A DNA stretch of 64,000 nt from the NCBI RefSeq assembly GCF_030409685.1, contig NZ_JAUFQJ010000007.1, positions 186,001 through 250,000 on the forward strand, in the 5' to 3' direction. The position numbers were made by a program, and so were the translations under genes. Shown one piece after another: positions 1-9,171 of the stretch. Positions within the stretch are counted from its first letter, which is position 1. The number at the start of each line of letters is the position of its first letter. The notes below the pieces were generated by a model, which saw nothing but the letters and a program-made list of their open reading frames with translations, was not told where the DNA came from and searched no databases. This DNA is from Ferruginibacter paludis (GTDB taxonomy: Bacteria; Bacteroidota; Bacteroidia; Chitinophagales; Chitinophagaceae).

Positions 1-139
1 GTGCAATTCAAAGCTATTCAAATAGCGGCCTGCTCGAAAATCGTTTGAATCACAAATCGGTCTTCCAGTTACGCAGCCCGCCGGCTGAGGAGGCGAAACC
101 AACAAGTTTTAAAAAGCCAGCAAAAAACGCAATAAGCTT
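1..139. repeat. Partial copy of the cloverleaf repeat (right part)
   Basis: The stretch at about 64-100 matches the 3' part of the structured repeat seen complete at 4337-4482, 10181-10326 and 26350-26500: the outer-stem right arm TCCAGTTAC, the small hairpin CAGCC-CGCC-GGCTG, and the GAGGCGAA tail. The left part of this copy is cut off by the window edge or has diverged. No gene is seen before position 140. Confidence 0.6.
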
Positions 140-1177
140 ATGCAAAATATTAACCGAAGAAAATTCATCCGCACAACAGCGCTAACCAGCCTAGGCCTGG
201 GCATAGTAAATTCATTGCCCGCAATGAATTTGAAAACTAAGGCAAATGGTAAAAGAATCGGCATCATCGGCTTAGATACCTCCCACAGCACCGCTTTCGT
301 AGAAGCCCTCAACAGGCCCAACCCCGATGCAGCCTACGACGGATACAAAGTAGTAGCCGCTTACCCCAACGGAAGTAAAACCATCAAAAGCAGTTACGAA
401 AGAATACCAGCCTACACAGAACAGGTAAAAAAACTCGGCGTAGAAATAGTTGGCTCCATAAAAGAATTGCTGACAAAAGTAGATGTGGTAATGCTCGAAA
501 CCAATGATGGTCGTCCGCACCTGGAGCAGGCATTGGAAGTAATGAAGGCAGGCAAAACATTGTGGATTGATAAACCGGTAGCAGGCACACTCATTGATGC
601 CATCGCGATTTATGATGCTGCAAAAAAGTATCAGGTACCGGTGTTTTCAGCATCCTCATTAAGGTATGCGACGAATGTTCAGGAAACCGCCAACGGCACC
701 AGCGCCGGCAAAATATTGGGCGCAGATACCTTTAGTCCCTGCCCGTTAGAAAGTACGCACCCGGATTTTTTCTGGTATGGCATTCATGGAATAGAAATAC
801 TGCTGACGGTAATGGGCACCGGTTGCAAACAGGTTAGCAGGGTACACACAGCAGATACGGATGTTGTAACAGGCGTTTGGAAAGACAACCGCATCGGCAC
901 TTTCCGCGGTAACAGGAAAGGCCCAAACGAATACGGCGGCACTGCATTTGGTGAAAAAGCCGTGGTGCATCTTGGGCCTTATGCAGGCTATGAACCATTA
1001 TTAAAAGAGATTATCAAATTCTTCAACACCGGCGTATCACCGGTAGGTGTGGAAGAAACATTGGAAATATATGCCTTTATGGAAGCCGCAGATGAAAGCA
1101 AAAGAAGGGGAGGTATTGCAGTAACGCTGGATGCTGTAATGAAAAAAGCCTTGTCAAAAAAGAAGATCATTCATTGA
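140..1177 (+). CDS. Tat-exported Gfo/Idh/MocA family oxidoreductase
   Basis: 345-residue protein with a twin-arginine leader (RRKFI at residues 6-10, then a hydrophobic stretch to about 28), so it is probably exported folded with its cofactor bound. A nucleotide-binding N-terminal domain starts near residue 38; the usual GxGxxG loop reads GLDTSHS (44-50). DKP at 144-146 corresponds to the family's EKP motif. Such enzymes oxidize or reduce sugars with NAD(P); the substrate cannot be told from sequence. It lies 21 bp upstream of a Tat-exported aminotransferase and is probably cotranscribed. The changed glycine loop leaves nucleotide binding to be confirmed. Family call is firm, activity is not. 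Confidence 0.85.
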   Translation: MQNINRRKFIRTTALTSLGLGIVNSLPAMNLKTKANGKRIGIIGLDTSHSTAFVEALNRPNPDAAYDGYKVVAAYPNGSKTIKSSYERIPAYTEQVKKLGVEIVGSIKELLTKVDVVMLETNDGRPHLEQALEVMKAGKTLWIDKPVAGTLIDAIAIYDAAKKYQVPVFSASSLRYATNVQETANGTSAGKILGADTFSPCPLESTHPDFFWYGIHGIEILLTVMGTGCKQVSRVHTADTDVVTGVWKDNRIGTFRGNRKGPNEYGGTAFGEKAVVHLGPYAGYEPLLKEIIKFFNTGVSPVGVEETLEIYAFMEAADESKRRGGIAVTLDAVMKKALSKKKIIH

Positions 1178-1198
1178 TAACCTAATTAAAACAATTGT

Positions 1199-2626
1199 AT
1201 GGAAAATAAAATCACAGGGGCAGCAAGTGAGTCAACCCGCAGATCGTTTATCAAAACGACAGGCGTAATCACAGCTGGCTTCCTGCTTTCTCCCCAACTG
1301 ATTCAATTGGCCAAAGCAACACCGCCGGACTTAACCGGAGCGCCAGCCATCCTGACCGGCAACGCCAGCGTAGCTGCAACGTTAGGCGGCTTGCCGGTAA
1401 GAACAAAAAAATGGCCGGACTGGCCGATCTGGAATATTGAAGCTGATGAAAAAATTGTGGTAGATGATATCCGGAGCGGCATTTGGTCAAGGGCCGGACT
1501 GGTAAAAGAGTTTGAAGAAAAATGGGCCGGTGTAGTGGGCACAAAAAGATGCCTTGCTGTAGTAAACGGAACCAACGCCCTCACCACTGCGTTAATGCAA
1601 CTCGGCATTGGCGGCGGCGATGAAGTGCTGGTGCCGGCGTACACATTTATCGGCACCGTGGCACCGGTATTGGCAACGGGCGCCATGCCAATATTTGTGG
1701 ACACCGACAGGGAAACCTTTCAGATAGATGTTACAAAAATTGAAGCCAAAATCACGTCCCGCACAAGAGCCATTGTGCCGGTGCATATTTTAGGCTTGCC
1801 GGTAGATATTGAAAAGATCATGGCCATTGCAAAAAAGCACAAGTTGTTGGTAGTGGAAGATGCCTGCCAGGCGCACATGGCTGAGGTGAACAACAAACGT
1901 GTCGGATCATTTGGTGACGCCGGTTGCTTTAGTTTTCAGAACTCAAAAAACCTGGCCATCGGCGAGGGCGGAGCCATCACCAGTAACAACGATCAATTCA
2001 TGGACAAGTGTTACTCTTACCATAATTACGGCAATCCCTATGGTTCGGTAGTTGGCTCGGTAGATGCCGGTACATTGATAGCAGGAAATAAATTGCGGCT
2101 TACCGAATACCAGGCTGCCATTGGCCTTTCGCAATTGAAGCGGCTGGAAGAACAGACCATCCTGCGCAATGAAAATGCGGCGTACCTGCGCAATAAAATA
2201 AAAGATATGCCGGGCATTACGCCTTATAAGTTAACGCCCAATGTTACCAAAGCTGCCTTTCATTTATTTCCCTTCCGGTATAACAAAGACGCGTTTAAAG
2301 GTTTGTCAAGAGAAGCATTTATCAAGGCGCTAACAGCTGAAGGGGTGCCGGTTTCTTCCGGTTATACACCGCTCAATAAAATGCCTTACCTGCAGAATGC
2401 ATTTGAATCCAAGAACTATAAAAAAATGTATTCGCCAAAGGCGCTTGATATAAAAGCCTACATGCAGCACAATGATTGTCCAAACAACGATAAGCTTTGT
2501 AATGAAGAATCGGTATGGTTGTTTCAGTCAATGCTCTTAGGATCAAAAGAAGATATGGATGATATAGCAAGCGGTATCGAAAAAGTATACAGCAATGCAG
2601 AGGCGATAAAGAAGGCGGCAAAGTAG
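1199..2626 (+). CDS. Tat-exported DegT/DnrJ/EryC1/StrS aminotransferase-family protein
   Basis: 475 residues. A twin-arginine leader (RRSFI at 14-18, hydrophobic stretch 21-40) precedes a full DegT-type fold-type I PLP enzyme. The active-site lysine is K250, in FSFQNSKN followed by GEGG; D221 in VEDAC should contact the pyridine nitrogen. These enzymes normally aminate nucleotide-linked keto-sugars in the cytoplasm, so an export signal on an intact catalytic domain is unusual. Some members of the superfamily act as dehydratases or sensors. It follows the Gfo/Idh/MocA gene by 21 bp, which suggests the dehydrogenase makes a keto-sugar that this enzyme aminates (inference). The stop is followed directly by short degenerate repeats. 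Confidence 0.88.
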   Translation: MENKITGAASESTRRSFIKTTGVITAGFLLSPQLIQLAKATPPDLTGAPAILTGNASVAATLGGLPVRTKKWPDWPIWNIEADEKIVVDDIRSGIWSRAGLVKEFEEKWAGVVGTKRCLAVVNGTNALTTALMQLGIGGGDEVLVPAYTFIGTVAPVLATGAMPIFVDTDRETFQIDVTKIEAKITSRTRAIVPVHILGLPVDIEKIMAIAKKHKLLVVEDACQAHMAEVNNKRVGSFGDAGCFSFQNSKNLAIGEGGAITSNNDQFMDKCYSYHNYGNPYGSVVGSVDAGTLIAGNKLRLTEYQAAIGLSQLKRLEEQTILRNENAAYLRNKIKDMPGITPYKLTPNVTKAAFHLFPFRYNKDAFKGLSREAFIKALTAEGVPVSSGYTPLNKMPYLQNAFESKNYKKMYSPKALDIKAYMQHNDCPNNDKLCNEESVWLFQSMLLGSKEDMDDIASGIEKVYSNAEAIKKAAK

Positions 2627-2870
2627 TGAACGGTGAGTGGTCAATAGTGAATGGATGCCTGATGAATTGTCTCGCTCTGAATTGCCCCGCTCTTCAGAGC
2701 GGGGATAGAAAGATAAACACAAATAAAATCGGCTTTAGCCGAATCATATTTTCTGAACAAGCATTAGTATTTCAATTAAGCATCGTTGTGTCACTCACTT
2801 GTACGTCATACCATTTTGGAACATCTTAAATACAAGTCTTTGTTAAAAAAGAATCAACCAATCAATCAAC
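2627..2870. repeat. Intergenic hairpin repeats and GTGTCACTCACTTG element
   Basis: The gap begins with a short degenerate array (GTGAACGGTGAGTGG-like units, 2627-2653). A hairpin follows at 2685-2704 (CCCCGCTCT, loop TC, AGAGCGGGG) and another at 2729-2742 (TCGGCT-TT-AGCCGA); either could act as a transcription terminator. The dispersed motif CATCGTTGTGTCACTCAC starts at 2781, about 85 bp before the next start codon, and recurs at 7869, 21045, 23287 and 48838. The short ORFs here are repeat artefacts. Confidence 0.6.
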
Positions 2871-4202
2871 ATGAAATTATATACTTTACTTTTTTGTATG
2901 TCTGTTGTTGGAATAACACAAGCCCAACAAGCAAAGCCGGTAACGTTGGTAGCCACCACGTACAATTCGGGCTTTGAGCTGGCACACGATACCTACAACG
3001 GCATGTATGCTGCCAGTGATAATAAAATCTATTATGTGTTAAGTTCCCAGTCAATCGACATTGGTGGAAAAATGTATGCATACGATCCTGCCACGAACAA
3101 AACAACACTCTGCGGCGACCTCACCGAAGCCTGCGGCGAAAAAGGACTAAAGACAATTGTGCAGGGTAAGAGCCATGTAAAATTTGTAGAGTCAGATGGC
3201 AAATTGTTTTTTGCCACACACATTGGTTATTACAGTATGGTAGATGGCATGGAAAAAATGGGCATTCCACCGGCGGGGTATAGAGAATATCCCGGCGGGC
3301 ATTTACTGGCATACGATTTAAAAACAGGTAAGTATGATGACTTAGCAATAGCGCCACATAAAGAAGGTATCCTGGCCATGAACATGGACACCAAAAGAAA
3401 AATCATTTACGGACTCACCTGGCCCACCGGTTATTTTTTCCGGTACGACCTGGCAAAAAAAGAAATGCAGGATTTCGGTTCCATGGCAGGCGATGGTGAA
3501 AATGGGGTAGGCAATAAATTCCGTACCGTATGCCGGTCCATAGCAGTTGATCCGGAAGATGGTTCAGCATATTTTACAACTTCCGAAGGCACGATCTATC
3601 GTTGTCGTTCAGGTGCGACAAGCCTTGAACCGTTGGAAGAAAATATGAAGAAGGATTATTTTGGTTTATACGATCCAAGTTCCCCCGGCCACATGGGCTA
3701 CAATTGGCGGCAAACAGTGTACAGCCCAACAGATAAGTGTTTTTATGGGGTACATGGTAACTCAGGTTACCTGTTTAAATTCGATCCCAAAGCCGAAAGA
3801 ATTGAAGTGCTGGACAGGCTCACGTCTGATATCTCCAAACGCAGCGGCATGTTCGATCAATTTAGTTATGGCTACCTTGGGTTTGAAATAAGTAAGGATA
3901 AACACACGCTCTATTATTTGACCGGCGCACCGGTTTACAAAGACGGCAAAAGAGTAACCGGTAAATCAAGCACGGCCATGGGCGAGGCCAAAGGCCTGGA
4001 AGATCTGCACCTCGTGACCTACGATATTCCCACGGGAAAAATAAAAGATCACGGCGCAGTCCTCTATAAAAACGGTGACCGCCCGTTATACGTCAATTCC
4101 ATTGCAGTAGCCAAAGACGGTACTGTATACACATTGGCAAGAATTGCTGAAAACGGAAAATCAAGAACTGATTTAGTAAAGATTCCAGTTGGGAAGAAAT
4201 GA
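2871..4202 (+). CDS. Secreted beta-propeller-like protein, function unknown
   Basis: 443 residues with a Sec signal peptide (residues 1-19, ending TQAQQ). The mature protein has recurring units of the type YAYDPATNK, LAYDLKTGK, FRYDLAKKE and FKFDPKAER, spaced as in beta-propeller blades. These resemble SMP-30/NHL or WD-like secreted propellers of Bacteroidota. No catalytic motif was recognised. Its place between sugar-modifying enzymes suggests binding or processing of carbohydrate (inference). Start is the ATG beginning the signal peptide. Confidence 0.7.
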   Translation: MKLYTLLFCMSVVGITQAQQAKPVTLVATTYNSGFELAHDTYNGMYAASDNKIYYVLSSQSIDIGGKMYAYDPATNKTTLCGDLTEACGEKGLKTIVQGKSHVKFVESDGKLFFATHIGYYSMVDGMEKMGIPPAGYREYPGGHLLAYDLKTGKYDDLAIAPHKEGILAMNMDTKRKIIYGLTWPTGYFFRYDLAKKEMQDFGSMAGDGENGVGNKFRTVCRSIAVDPEDGSAYFTTSEGTIYRCRSGATSLEPLEENMKKDYFGLYDPSSPGHMGYNWRQTVYSPTDKCFYGVHGNSGYLFKFDPKAERIEVLDRLTSDISKRSGMFDQFSYGYLGFEISKDKHTLYYLTGAPVYKDGKRVTGKSSTAMGEAKGLEDLHLVTYDIPTGKIKDHGAVLYKNGDRPLYVNSIAVAKDGTVYTLARIAENGKSRTDLVKIPVGKK

Positions 4203-4250
4203 TAGGATTGTTAGATGGTTAAATTGTTAAATGGTTAAATGGTTGAATTG
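4203..4250 (+). repeat. Short tandem TTAAATGG-like array directly after a stop codon
   Basis: Just after the stop of the beta-propeller gene come degenerate 7-9 bp units (TTAGATGG, TTAAATTG, TTAAATGG, TTGAATTG). Comparable arrays sit directly after the stops at 2626 and 31165. Confidence 0.6.
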
Positions 4251-4336
4251 CTGTAGTGTTGTTGATTGAATTTTTAGAATGAGATTGTGGTCGTCTGTAA
4301 TTGTCCAGGTTAAAGATTAGAGTCTGCGATACTTTT

Positions 4337-4482
4337 TTCGAGTTGAAATCAGTAACTGCATAAGACGCCTCTTTTTCTCCGGTTCCGACGCAGTCGGAAT
4401 TGAAAAAATGCGCAGCATATTTTTTCAAAGGGGAAAAAGCAGCGGCGTTGCAGTTACGCGGCCCGCCGGCTGCAGAGGCGAA
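4337..4482 (+). repeat. Cloverleaf-like structured repeat, copy A
   Basis: The outer stem GTAACTGCA (4352-4360) pairs with TGCAGTTAC (4449-4457). Inside, ACGCC (4365-4369) pairs with GGCGT, and CTTTTTCTCC (4371-4380) with GGGGAAAAAG (4430-4439). Arm 1 is TTCCGAC-GCA-GTCGGAA (4383-4399). Arm 2 is TTGAAAAAAT / ATTTTTTCAA (4400-4409 / 4419-4428). A small GC hairpin and a GAGGCGAA tail follow. Copies at 10181, 26350 and 58370 (reverse) keep the pairing with different stem bases. Function unknown. Confidence 0.8.
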
Positions 4483-4555
4483 TCTTTCAAATTGAAAAGA
4501 AAAATTGAATAAAGTACTGGTTGTAATGTGTTTTCTGAAATAGGATAGTCTCTGC

Positions 4556-4785
4556 TTACTTTTTTGTCTTGATACAAAAAAGTAACAAAAAAGATCAAGG
4601 CTGCGAAAAAATAGGCTAAAAATTTATAAGCCCGGCTAAAATGAAATTAAGCTCGATCAGTTGTGCATGAATGAACTGATGTGCGACTTACAAGCAAATA
4701 GCAAAGCCGGACTTTGGTAACATTATTTCATTTTTTAACGCCGCCCTTATAAATTTTCTTAACGCTATTTTTTCGAGGCCGTAGA
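4556..4785 (+). repeat. Long-hairpin repeat, copy A
   Basis: It starts with a perfect 12-bp hairpin TTACTTTTTTGT / ACAAAAAAGTAA (4556-4567 / 4574-4585), then ATCAAGGCTG. The long imperfect hairpin that follows has arms CGAAAAAATAG (4604-4614) with CTATTTTTTCG (4765-4775), and AAAATTTATAAG (4619-4630) with CTTATAAATTTT (4746-4757). It ends near GAGGCC. A related copy with different arms is at 26069-26262. Together with the cloverleaf copy it fills most of the gene-free 4203-4876 gap. Confidence 0.8.
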
Positions 4786-4876
4786 AAGAGTTTGCGGTAT
4801 TGAACGGTATAACTTTATAGTTCCCTATTTTTTTTAAATCTGAATATTAATTTTCTTCTTTTAAAATATATCATTA

Positions 4877-6226
4877 ATGCGTAGACTTTTAATCTTATTT
4901 ATTTTGTCTGTTTTCATTGCAAGCAATCTTGCTCACGCAGGTGACATAAAAGCCGGCGCAGCCCGCATTTCCATAACGCCTACAACGCCCATGTGGTTAA
5001 ACGGCTACGCCGGAAGAGAAGCCCCTGCCACCGAAAGCATTCACGAAATATGGGCCAAGGCATTGGTGATTGAAGAGAACAATAACAGCCGGGTAATATT
5101 TGTAACCACTGATCTGCTGGGCCTTTCACACGAAGTGGTAGAAGCCGTGTACAAAGCATTGTCAGCGAAGTATGGCATCAACAGGTCTCAACTCATCATG
5201 AACGCATCGCACACACACTCGGGCCCGGTGGTATGGCCCTGCCTTGACGTGATTCATGATTTTAATTTGACTGACCAGGGCACGGTTGCCGCATACAGCC
5301 ATACACTAACAAACAACATTATAAAAGTAGTGGAGGATGCTATGAGCAACCTTGTACCTGCAAAGCTGTACAGCGGTCATAGCACAGCAGGCTTCGCTAT
5401 CAACCGAAGAAATTTAAGAGACCACAATAACAATGGTTCTACCGATCATGATGTACCGGTATTAAAAGTAGCCACACCTGGCGGGAAAATATTAGCCGTG
5501 TTATTTGGGTATGCCTGTCACAATACTACTTTGGTTGATGACAACCATCTTTTTAATGGCGATTATGCCGGCTTTGCACAAATTGAAATTGAAAAAAATA
5601 ACCCCGGTGCGGTGGCGTTGTTTTTAATGGGTTGTGGCGGTGATCAGAACCCCGAACCAAGAGGCACGATAGCACTGGCAACCAAGTATGGAAAAGAATT
5701 GGCAGATGCGGTGCAAACAGCCATGACGGGAACAATGAAATCAGTGACTACACCTGTCCGTACCAGCTATGTAAATACAGATTTGAACTTTCAACCTTTT
5801 GATCTGGCGATGTACCAAAAAGACATCACCGGCGATAACAAATATTTTCAGCGCAGGGCCAAACTCATGCTGGAAGCCTATAACAAAGGTTGGGACGTAA
5901 GCAAATTTCACTATCCCGTACAGGCAGTGCGTTTTGGAAATGACCTTACTATCCTGGCTTTGAGCGGGGAAGTAGTAGTAGACTATTCTTTAAAATCAAA
6001 AAAAATATTTGCCAGTGAAAATTTATTTGTCGCCGGTTATTGCAATGAAGTAACTTGTTATATTCCTTCCAAAAGAGTATTGAAAGAAGGCGGGTATGAA
6101 GCAGATGAGAGTATGGTATATTATGGTTTACCCGGTCCGTTCGCTGATGATGTCGAAGATAGGATATTTAAAGCAATACGGCAGGTATTGAAAAATACAG
6201 GGGTGAAAGTTGAAATAAATAAATGA
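4877..6226 (+). CDS. Secreted neutral/alkaline ceramidase-like hydrolase
   Basis: 449 residues with a Sec signal peptide (1-21, ending AHAG). The N-terminal region matches the neutral/alkaline non-lysosomal ceramidase catalytic domain: AGAARISITPT early on, then NASHTHSGP (109-117) with H112 and H114 as likely zinc ligands, and GCGGDQNP near residue 250. It lacks the C-terminal immunoglobulin-like domain of full ceramidases (about 650 residues or more). Many such short Bacteroidota and Planctomycetota proteins sit in sugar loci with no proven ceramide activity, so the substrate is open. The flanks hold hairpin repeats upstream and a permease gene downstream. Confidence 0.82.
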   Translation: MRRLLILFILSVFIASNLAHAGDIKAGAARISITPTTPMWLNGYAGREAPATESIHEIWAKALVIEENNNSRVIFVTTDLLGLSHEVVEAVYKALSAKYGINRSQLIMNASHTHSGPVVWPCLDVIHDFNLTDQGTVAAYSHTLTNNIIKVVEDAMSNLVPAKLYSGHSTAGFAINRRNLRDHNNNGSTDHDVPVLKVATPGGKILAVLFGYACHNTTLVDDNHLFNGDYAGFAQIEIEKNNPGAVALFLMGCGGDQNPEPRGTIALATKYGKELADAVQTAMTGTMKSVTTPVRTSYVNTDLNFQPFDLAMYQKDITGDNKYFQRRAKLMLEAYNKGWDVSKFHYPVQAVRFGNDLTILALSGEVVVDYSLKSKKIFASENLFVAGYCNEVTCYIPSKRVLKEGGYEADESMVYYGLPGPFADDVEDRIFKAIRQVLKNTGVKVEINK

Positions 6227-6255
6227 ATTTTATTGACGTAAAATTGAAGGAGATT

Positions 6256-6324
6256 TCACTTAGCCGCCGTCGGGGTAGTATCCACCCAACCCCGTCAGCG
6301 GTTAAAAACCCTGACGGCGGTTGA
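6256..6324 (+). repeat. GC-rich CCGCCGTC/CCCTGACGG hairpin repeat
   Basis: CCGCCGTCGGGG near 6263 is inverted relative to CCCTGACGGCGG near 6309, with CCCCGTCAGCGG between them. The 37-bp stretch 6288-6324 recurs almost exactly at 26574-26610; shorter relatives lie at 7733-7768 and 26646-26690. It could serve as a terminator for the ceramidase-like gene or be a dispersed repeat. Confidence 0.6.
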
Positions 6325-6412
6325 GAAGAGGGATTCAAAAATTGATCAGTTGTACAACTTTGTTTTTAACAGAAATAGATAACGTGACATCTTCTAAAAA
6401 TAATTGTAAAAA

Positions 6413-7723
6413 TTGAACGCTACCGTAAGTGTAAACTCACTCAGTAAAAAAGACATTGTTATGTCAATGACTTTTATCGCCATGCTTTTTTTTATTTTCG
6501 GTTTTGTTACCTGGGTAAATTCCATATTGATACCATACTTCAAAATCGGTTGCGAACTCACGCACTTTCAGTCTTACCTGGTGGCGTTTGCATTCTATAT
6601 TTCTTATCTCCTTATTTCAGTGCCTTCTTCTTACCTGTTAAAGAAAACTGGTTTTAAAAAAGGCATGATGATCGGCTTTTGGATAATGTCATTCGGTGCC
6701 TTTGTTTTTGTGCTGGCAGCATTCAGCCGAACGTACGGCATATTTTTAGCCGGACTGTTCTCCATCGGCGCCGGGCTCGCCATTCTTCAAACGGCCGCCA
6801 ACCCATACATTACCATTTTGGGCCCGAGCGAAAGTGCTGCACAACGCATCAGCATCATGGGCATTTGTAATAAAGGCGCCGGTATTTTGGCCCCGTTGTT
6901 ATTTGCCGCCGTTATCTTCCGGCCCAATGATACCGAGCTTTTCAAACAGCTCAGTACGATGGGTATTGAGGAGAAAAATCTGGCACTGGATGCATTGATC
7001 CGCAGAGTAATTGTACCCTACACAGTCGTCGGAACAGTGTTGCTGGCCCTTGGTTTTTTAGTAAGGTTTTCGCCCTTGCCCGAAATAGATACCGAGCATG
7101 AAACGGAAGAACTCGCCAGCATCAACTCCGGCAAAAAAAGCATTTTCGGGTTCCCACACCTCATACTCGGAGCCATCGCCATTTTTCTGCATGTGGGTAC
7201 CCAGGTGATTGCCGTCGATACCATTATTAATTATGCCGGATCCATGGGCATCAAATTGCTGGAAGCAAAAGTGTTCCCTTCCTACACATTATTCGCCACC
7301 ATTTCCGGCTACATACTCGGCATCATTTTAATACCCAAATTCATCAGTCAGTTGAACGTATTAAGAATTTGTACCGTGCTCGGATTGTTATTTTCTTTGC
7401 TGATTTATTTCAGCCACGGACACGTAAAACTGCTCGGGCATGACTCAGATATATCGTTGTGGTTTGTCGTAGCATTGGGTTTCGCCAATTCCATGGTATG
7501 GGCAGGCATTTGGCCGCTGGCATTAAATGAATTGGGTAAATTTACAAAGCTGGGCGCATCGGTCATGATCATGGGTTTGTGTGGCAATGCCTTTCTGCCA
7601 TTGATTTACGGCTATTTCGCAGATGCCTTCAATGTGCGGGCTGCTTACCTGGTGTTGTTACCTTGTTATGCGTACCTGATCTTTTATGCAATGCATGGGT
7701 ATCGGTTGAGGAGATGGGCGTAG
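6413..7723 (+). CDS. FucP-type MFS sugar permease
   Basis: 436 residues, about 12 hydrophobic segments, related to the L-fucose/glucose-galactose:H+ symporter branch of the major facilitator superfamily. Recognisable features are FGFVTWVNSILIPYFK in helix 1 and AANPYITILGP near residue 128, both typical of FucP/GluP. The open frame starts with TTG at 6413; an ATG at 6461 (residue 17) is the alternative and still leaves helix 1 intact. Its neighbours (ceramidase-like, NagA, NagB-like) suggest uptake of an amino sugar or of the product of the exported enzymes (inference). Confidence 0.9.
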   Translation: MNATVSVNSLSKKDIVMSMTFIAMLFFIFGFVTWVNSILIPYFKIGCELTHFQSYLVAFAFYISYLLISVPSSYLLKKTGFKKGMMIGFWIMSFGAFVFVLAAFSRTYGIFLAGLFSIGAGLAILQTAANPYITILGPSESAAQRISIMGICNKGAGILAPLLFAAVIFRPNDTELFKQLSTMGIEEKNLALDALIRRVIVPYTVVGTVLLALGFLVRFSPLPEIDTEHETEELASINSGKKSIFGFPHLILGAIAIFLHVGTQVIAVDTIINYAGSMGIKLLEAKVFPSYTLFATISGYILGIILIPKFISQLNVLRICTVLGLLFSLLIYFSHGHVKLLGHDSDISLWFVVALGFANSMVWAGIWPLALNELGKFTKLGASVMIMGLCGNAFLPLIYGYFADAFNVRAAYLVLLPCYAYLIFYAMHGYRLRRWA

Positions 7724-7732
7724 TGGCCGTAA

Positions 7733-7768
7733 CCCCGACGGCGGCTATCGGCCCCGTCGGCGGTTGAT
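7733..7768 (+). repeat. GC-rich hairpin repeat
   Basis: CCGACGG and CCGTCGG form an inverted pair about 12 bp apart, just past the permease stop. It belongs to the family at 6256 and 26574. Confidence 0.5.
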
Positions 7769-7868
7769 CAGGGACGCACTTTAGATTTATGAAATAATGT
7801 ACAAAGTTGCAGGCGATGATGAAAACGTTTAAAAATATTTGTTGACAGACATTTGTTTTTCATAGCAA

Positions 7869-7892
7869 CATCGTTGTGTCACTCACTTGTAC
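7869..7892 (+). repeat. CATCGTTGTGTCACTCAC dispersed motif
   Basis: Identical over about 24 bp to the motif at 2781-2804. Both lie in the same orientation, 90-94 bp (measured from motif start) ahead of a start codon. That position would allow a role in 5' regulation, but other copies are not placed this way. Confidence 0.5.
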
Positions 7893-7962
7893 TTTTATAG
7901 CAACTGGCAACAACGGATGGAAGAGCTTATATTAAAAGTAACCTAATTTAGAATTGAAAAAA

Positions 7963-9156
7963 ATGAACACAGGAACCTTCAAAATAGTAAACGGCAAAAT
8001 CATCACGCCTGATAAAATCATTGAAGGAGGCAGCATCCTGGTCAGCAATGGAATGATCACTGCTGTTAGTGAAAAGAATATAGAAGCGAAAGATGCGGTC
8101 GAAATTGATGCAGGCGGCAATTATGTCTCACCCGGTTTTATTGACATTCATGTACACGGTGGCGGTGGGCATGATTTTATGGACGGACATGAAAAAGCTT
8201 TTTTGGAAATCGCGGCCACGCATGCCCGCTATGGTACTACTTCCATGTTGCCCACCACGCTCACAAGTTCAAAGGACGAATTGTTTCATACGCTCGAAGT
8301 ATATGAAACGGCCGAAAAAAATAACGTCGACGGTGCCTGGTTTTTAGGACTCCATTTAGAAGGGCCGTACCTGAATGTGAAACAATGCGGCGCACAGGAT
8401 CCGAAATACATCCGCAATCCTGATCCTGCAGAATATAAAGAAGTCTTGGCGGCCACCAGATTTATAAAACGGTGGAGCGCAGCGCCAGAACTGCCCGGTG
8501 CCATTGAATTTGGCAGATACCTGACGGGGAAAGGAATATTAGTCGCCATGGCGCATACCGATGCGATTTATGAGGAAGCATTGGAAGCATTTGAAAACGG
8601 CTATACATTGGCTACGCATTTTTATTCGGCCATGAGCGGTGTTGTCAGGCGCAATGCTCACCGATATGCCGGTGTGGTAGAAGCAGGATATTTAATCGAT
8701 GCCATGGATGTGGAAATTATTGCAGATGGTGTTCATCTGCCGGCACCCTTATTAAAACTGGTATACAAAATAAAAGGTGCCAACAGAACAGCATTGATCA
8801 CCGATGCGATGAGGGGTGCCGGCATGCCGGAAGGAGACAGTGTATTGGGAAATATTGATACAGGGTTAAAAGTAATTATTGAAGACGGGGTCGCCAAACT
8901 GCCAGACCGCAGCTCCTTTGCAGGCAGTGTAGCCACCACAGACAGGTTGGTCCGCAATATGGTCAACATGGCGGAAGTGTCTTTGCTGGATGCGGTGAAA
9001 ATGATGACGCTGACACCGGCCCGCATTATCAAAGCAGATCATCTGACCGGTTCACTGGCAGCAGGTAAATTAGCGGATATTGTGTTTTTTGATGGCAACA
9101 TCAATGTACAAATGACCATGGTAAAAGGAAAAATTGTTTATAAAAAAGAACCGTAA
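7963..9156 (+). CDS. nagA: N-acetylglucosamine-6-phosphate deacetylase
   Basis: 397 residues from the ATG at 7963 (a TTG at 7954 in the same frame would add three). It is a metal-dependent amidohydrolase of the NagA type: DIHVHGGGG at 61-69 with the HxH metal site, LHLEGPYLN near 130, MAHTDAIYEE and THFYSAM with metal-binding histidines, and ITDAMRGAGMPEG with the catalytic aspartate. It converts GlcNAc-6-phosphate to glucosamine-6-phosphate and acetate in the cytoplasm. The NagB-like gene follows 15 bp downstream, so the two form an amino-sugar catabolic pair. Confidence 0.93.
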   Translation: MNTGTFKIVNGKIITPDKIIEGGSILVSNGMITAVSEKNIEAKDAVEIDAGGNYVSPGFIDIHVHGGGGHDFMDGHEKAFLEIAATHARYGTTSMLPTTLTSSKDELFHTLEVYETAEKNNVDGAWFLGLHLEGPYLNVKQCGAQDPKYIRNPDPAEYKEVLAATRFIKRWSAAPELPGAIEFGRYLTGKGILVAMAHTDAIYEEALEAFENGYTLATHFYSAMSGVVRRNAHRYAGVVEAGYLIDAMDVEIIADGVHLPAPLLKLVYKIKGANRTALITDAMRGAGMPEGDSVLGNIDTGLKVIIEDGVAKLPDRSSFAGSVATTDRLVRNMVNMAEVSLLDAVKMMTLTPARIIKADHLTGSLAAGKLADIVFFDGNINVQMTMVKGKIVYKKEP

Positions 9157-9171
9157 CAGCGCAGCAACCAA

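Noticed and set aside
4337-4785. CRISPR array or tRNA
   Set aside because: The repeats are not evenly spaced direct repeats, and the four-armed element lacks tRNA features such as a TTC loop, anticodon arm length and CCA-type acceptor end.
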